From positions 1-6,274 of the forward strand of contig DAXETX010000219.1 in assembly GCA_051155735.1 (NCBI GenBank): a stretch of 6,274 bases of DNA, in the 5' to 3' direction. A program made the position numbers and the translations under genes. Positions 5,012-6,274 of the stretch are shown here, one piece after another (positions within the stretch are counted from its first letter, which is position 1; each line of letters begins with the position of its first letter). Source of the DNA: JASJCP01 sp051155735. GTDB lineage: Bacteria; Cyanobacteriota; Cyanobacteriia; Cyanobacteriales; Xenococcaceae. Below the pieces are notes generated by a model. The model worked only from the letters and a program-made list of their open reading frames with translations. It made no database searches and was not told where the DNA came from.

Positions 5012-5019
5012 CGTATTAT

Positions 5020-5628
5020 ATGTCTCGATATAGAGGTCCTCGCCTGCGCATTGTGCGTCGCTTGGGAGAACTACCAGGTTTAAGTCGTAAAAGCCCCCGC
5101 AAAAACTATCCTCCTGGACAACACGGTCAATCTCGGAAAAAACGTTCTGAGTATGCGATTCGCCTTGAAGAAAAGCAAAAACTCCGCTTTAATTATGGCG
5201 TAACCGAAAAACAGTTGATTCGTTATGTCCGTAAAGCTCGCAGAGCTACAGGCTCTACAGGACAGGCTCTACTCCAGTTGTTAGAAATGCGTCTAGACAA
5301 TACGATATTTCGCTTGGGTATGGCAGGAACAATTCCTGGCGCGCGCCAATTAGTTAACCACGGACATATAACTGTAAACGACCGAGTAGTTGATATTGCT
5401 AGTTATCAATGTCGTCCTGGAGACGTAATTAAAGTGAGAGATCGCGATCGCTCGCGTCGTTTGGTAGAAACTAATATGGAATATCCTGGTTTAGCCAATC
5501 TTCCTAGTCATTTAGAATTTGACAAAAATACTTTAACTGGTAAGGTTAATGGCGTTATTGACCGAGAATGGATCGCGCTTCAAATTAATGAATTATTAGT
5601 GGTTGAGTATTATTCTCGGATGGCATAG
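5020..5628 (+). CDS. rpsD: 30S ribosomal protein S4
   Basis: S4 is a primary binder of 16S rRNA; it nucleates assembly of the 30S body and helps shape the mRNA entry site. The protein has 202 residues, the usual cyanobacterial length. The N-terminus SRYRGPRLRIVRRLGELPGL is the cyanobacterial and plastid type and has no zinc-ligand cysteines. YPPGQHGQSRKKRSEYAIRL (30-49) and EKQLIRYVRKARRATGSTGQ (63-82) follow. The S4 RNA-binding domain spans about 91-150, with MRLDNTIFRLGMAGTIPGAR, LVNHGHITVN and CRPGDVIKVRDRD. The C-terminus NELLVVEYYSR is also typical. A strong TAGGAG site fixes the start. In cyanobacteria rpsD stands apart from the alpha operon, as here. Its stop lies 10 bases from that of the convergent moaA. 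Any autoregulation through the short leader is unproven. Confidence 0.98.
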   Translation: MSRYRGPRLRIVRRLGELPGLSRKSPRKNYPPGQHGQSRKKRSEYAIRLEEKQKLRFNYGVTEKQLIRYVRKARRATGSTGQALLQLLEMRLDNTIFRLGMAGTIPGARQLVNHGHITVNDRVVDIASYQCRPGDVIKVRDRDRSRRLVETNMEYPGLANLPSHLEFDKNTLTGKVNGVIDREWIALQINELLVVEYYSRMA

Positions 5629-5638
5629 ACCGCAACAT

Positions 5639-6274
5639 CTATCCGCCAATTTGGGACATGGTACGAGTGTAAAATCCTGTATTAGTACCAGCGTCCCTTT
5701 GCCTAAAGTTAATTTCGGGTTTGAGTGCTAAAAGCTGTTGCACTTGCCTTCTTAATTCTGTCTCAGCGACTCCCTGGCGTAAAGCGGTTTTTAAATCTAT
5801 CTGACCGCTTTCATTGAGTAGGCAAGGACGCAACCAGCCATCTGCTGATAGACGGACTCGATTACAGCGATCGCAAAAACATTCTGACATCTGAGAAATA
5901 AAACCGATAGTTCCTTTAGCACCAGGGATTTGAAATACATCCGCAGGACCATTCCCAGTTATTTGAGATGTTACCAAACCCCACTTACTGCGGATTTGTT
6001 GTCGTATTACCTCAGAATCAATCCAAGCCTTGGCAGTAAATAAGGCTGGGTTACCAATTGGCATAAACTCAATAAAGCGCACGTGCCAATTACGCTCTAG
6101 GGTGAGGGCTGCTAGGTCTAAAATTTCGCGATCATTAACGCCTGGAATTACTACTACATTGAGTTTGAGGGGGTCGAAGCCGACTTCATAAGCGGTTAAA
6201 ATACCTTGCCAAGTCTGTTGCCAACGACTGCGATTCCGATTGCCGATAATTTGGTCGAAAGTTTGAGGCTTGAG
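5639..6274 (-). CDS. moaA: GTP 3',8-cyclase MoaA, 5' end cut by window edge
   Basis: MoaA is a radical-SAM enzyme that, with MoaC, converts GTP to cyclic pyranopterin monophosphate, the first step of molybdenum cofactor synthesis. The frame is open to the right edge, and the last 211 residues are visible. The missing N-terminal part, about 115-120 residues, would hold the radical-SAM CxxxCxxC cluster. The visible part shows barrel segments such as GFDPLKLNVVVIPGVNDREI (residues 32-51 of the visible part) and VRFIEFMPIGN (65-75). The second 4Fe-4S cluster motif, CDRC then Cys after 13 residues, is at visible residues 134, 137 and 151. The NRVRLSADG segment between them is linked to GTP binding. 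The protein ends in Gly-Gly, the conserved functional MoaA tail. A GTG at 6082 is an internal valine, not a start. The gene converges on rpsD, and no terminator is visible in the 10-base gap. Confidence 0.96.
   Translation of the reverse strand, partial: LKPQTFDQIIGNRNRSRWQQTWQGILTAYEVGFDPLKLNVVVIPGVNDREILDLAALTLERNWHVRFIEFMPIGNPALFTAKAWIDSEVIRQQIRSKWGLVTSQITGNGPADVFQIPGAKGTIGFISQMSECFCDRCNRVRLSADGWLRPCLLNESGQIDLKTALRQGVAETELRRQVQQLLALKPEINFRQRDAGTNTGFYTRTMSQIGG

Noticed and set aside
4963..5019. S4 starting at ATG 4963
   Set aside because: The added 19 residues do not resemble S4, the strong TAGGAG site serves ATG 5020, and the extra part overlaps the promoter-like TATAAT.
5639..6082. MoaA starting at GTG 6082 as a short 147-residue protein
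   Set aside because: The frame continues in good MoaA sequence to the right edge, so this GTG is an internal valine of a gene cut by the window.

Overview
The window is ordinary chromosomal DNA from a cyanobacterium, and most of its genes are housekeeping. Three things support that. The cyanobacterial HIP1 octamer GCGATCGC occurs ten times by eye, about once per 630 bases. Ribosomal protein S4 is of the cyanobacterial and plastid type, has no zinc-binding cysteines and sits outside the alpha operon. The mix of DUF29, separate CbiT, short Aat and MoaA is also typical. The DNA is moderately AT-rich. A pleurocapsalean or other unicellular or colonial cyanobacterium is plausible, but I cannot assign a genus.

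Layout from left to right. A DUF29 gene cut by the left edge (minus strand) is followed by about 560 bases with no intact gene. That gap holds a 20-bp tandem duplication, a highly charged coiled-coil open frame that looks like a frameshifted remnant, and a bulged hairpin beside two HIP1 sites. Next come nagB (minus, glucosamine-6-phosphate deaminase) and a glutathione peroxidase (plus), which diverge across 76 bases. The peroxidase converges on cdsA (minus, phosphatidate cytidylyltransferase). Upstream of cdsA on the same strand lie cbiT (corrinoid C15-methyltransferase) and a small unrecognised gene 29 bases before it; these two probably form an operon. A weak hairpin with a T-rich tail may separate cbiT from cdsA. 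The small gene diverges from aat (plus, leucyl/phenylalanyl-tRNA-protein transferase), which is followed by rpsD (plus, S4). rpsD ends 10 bases from the stop of a convergent moaA (minus, GTP 3',8-cyclase), which is cut by the right edge.

The genes do not form one pathway. They cover amino-sugar catabolism, peroxide defence, phospholipid synthesis, cobalamin synthesis, the N-degron pathway, translation and molybdenum cofactor synthesis. I see no defence system, mobile element, biosynthetic cluster or clearly new system. The best leads are the small protein beside cbiT, the broken charged open frame, and several short inverted or direct repeats between genes.
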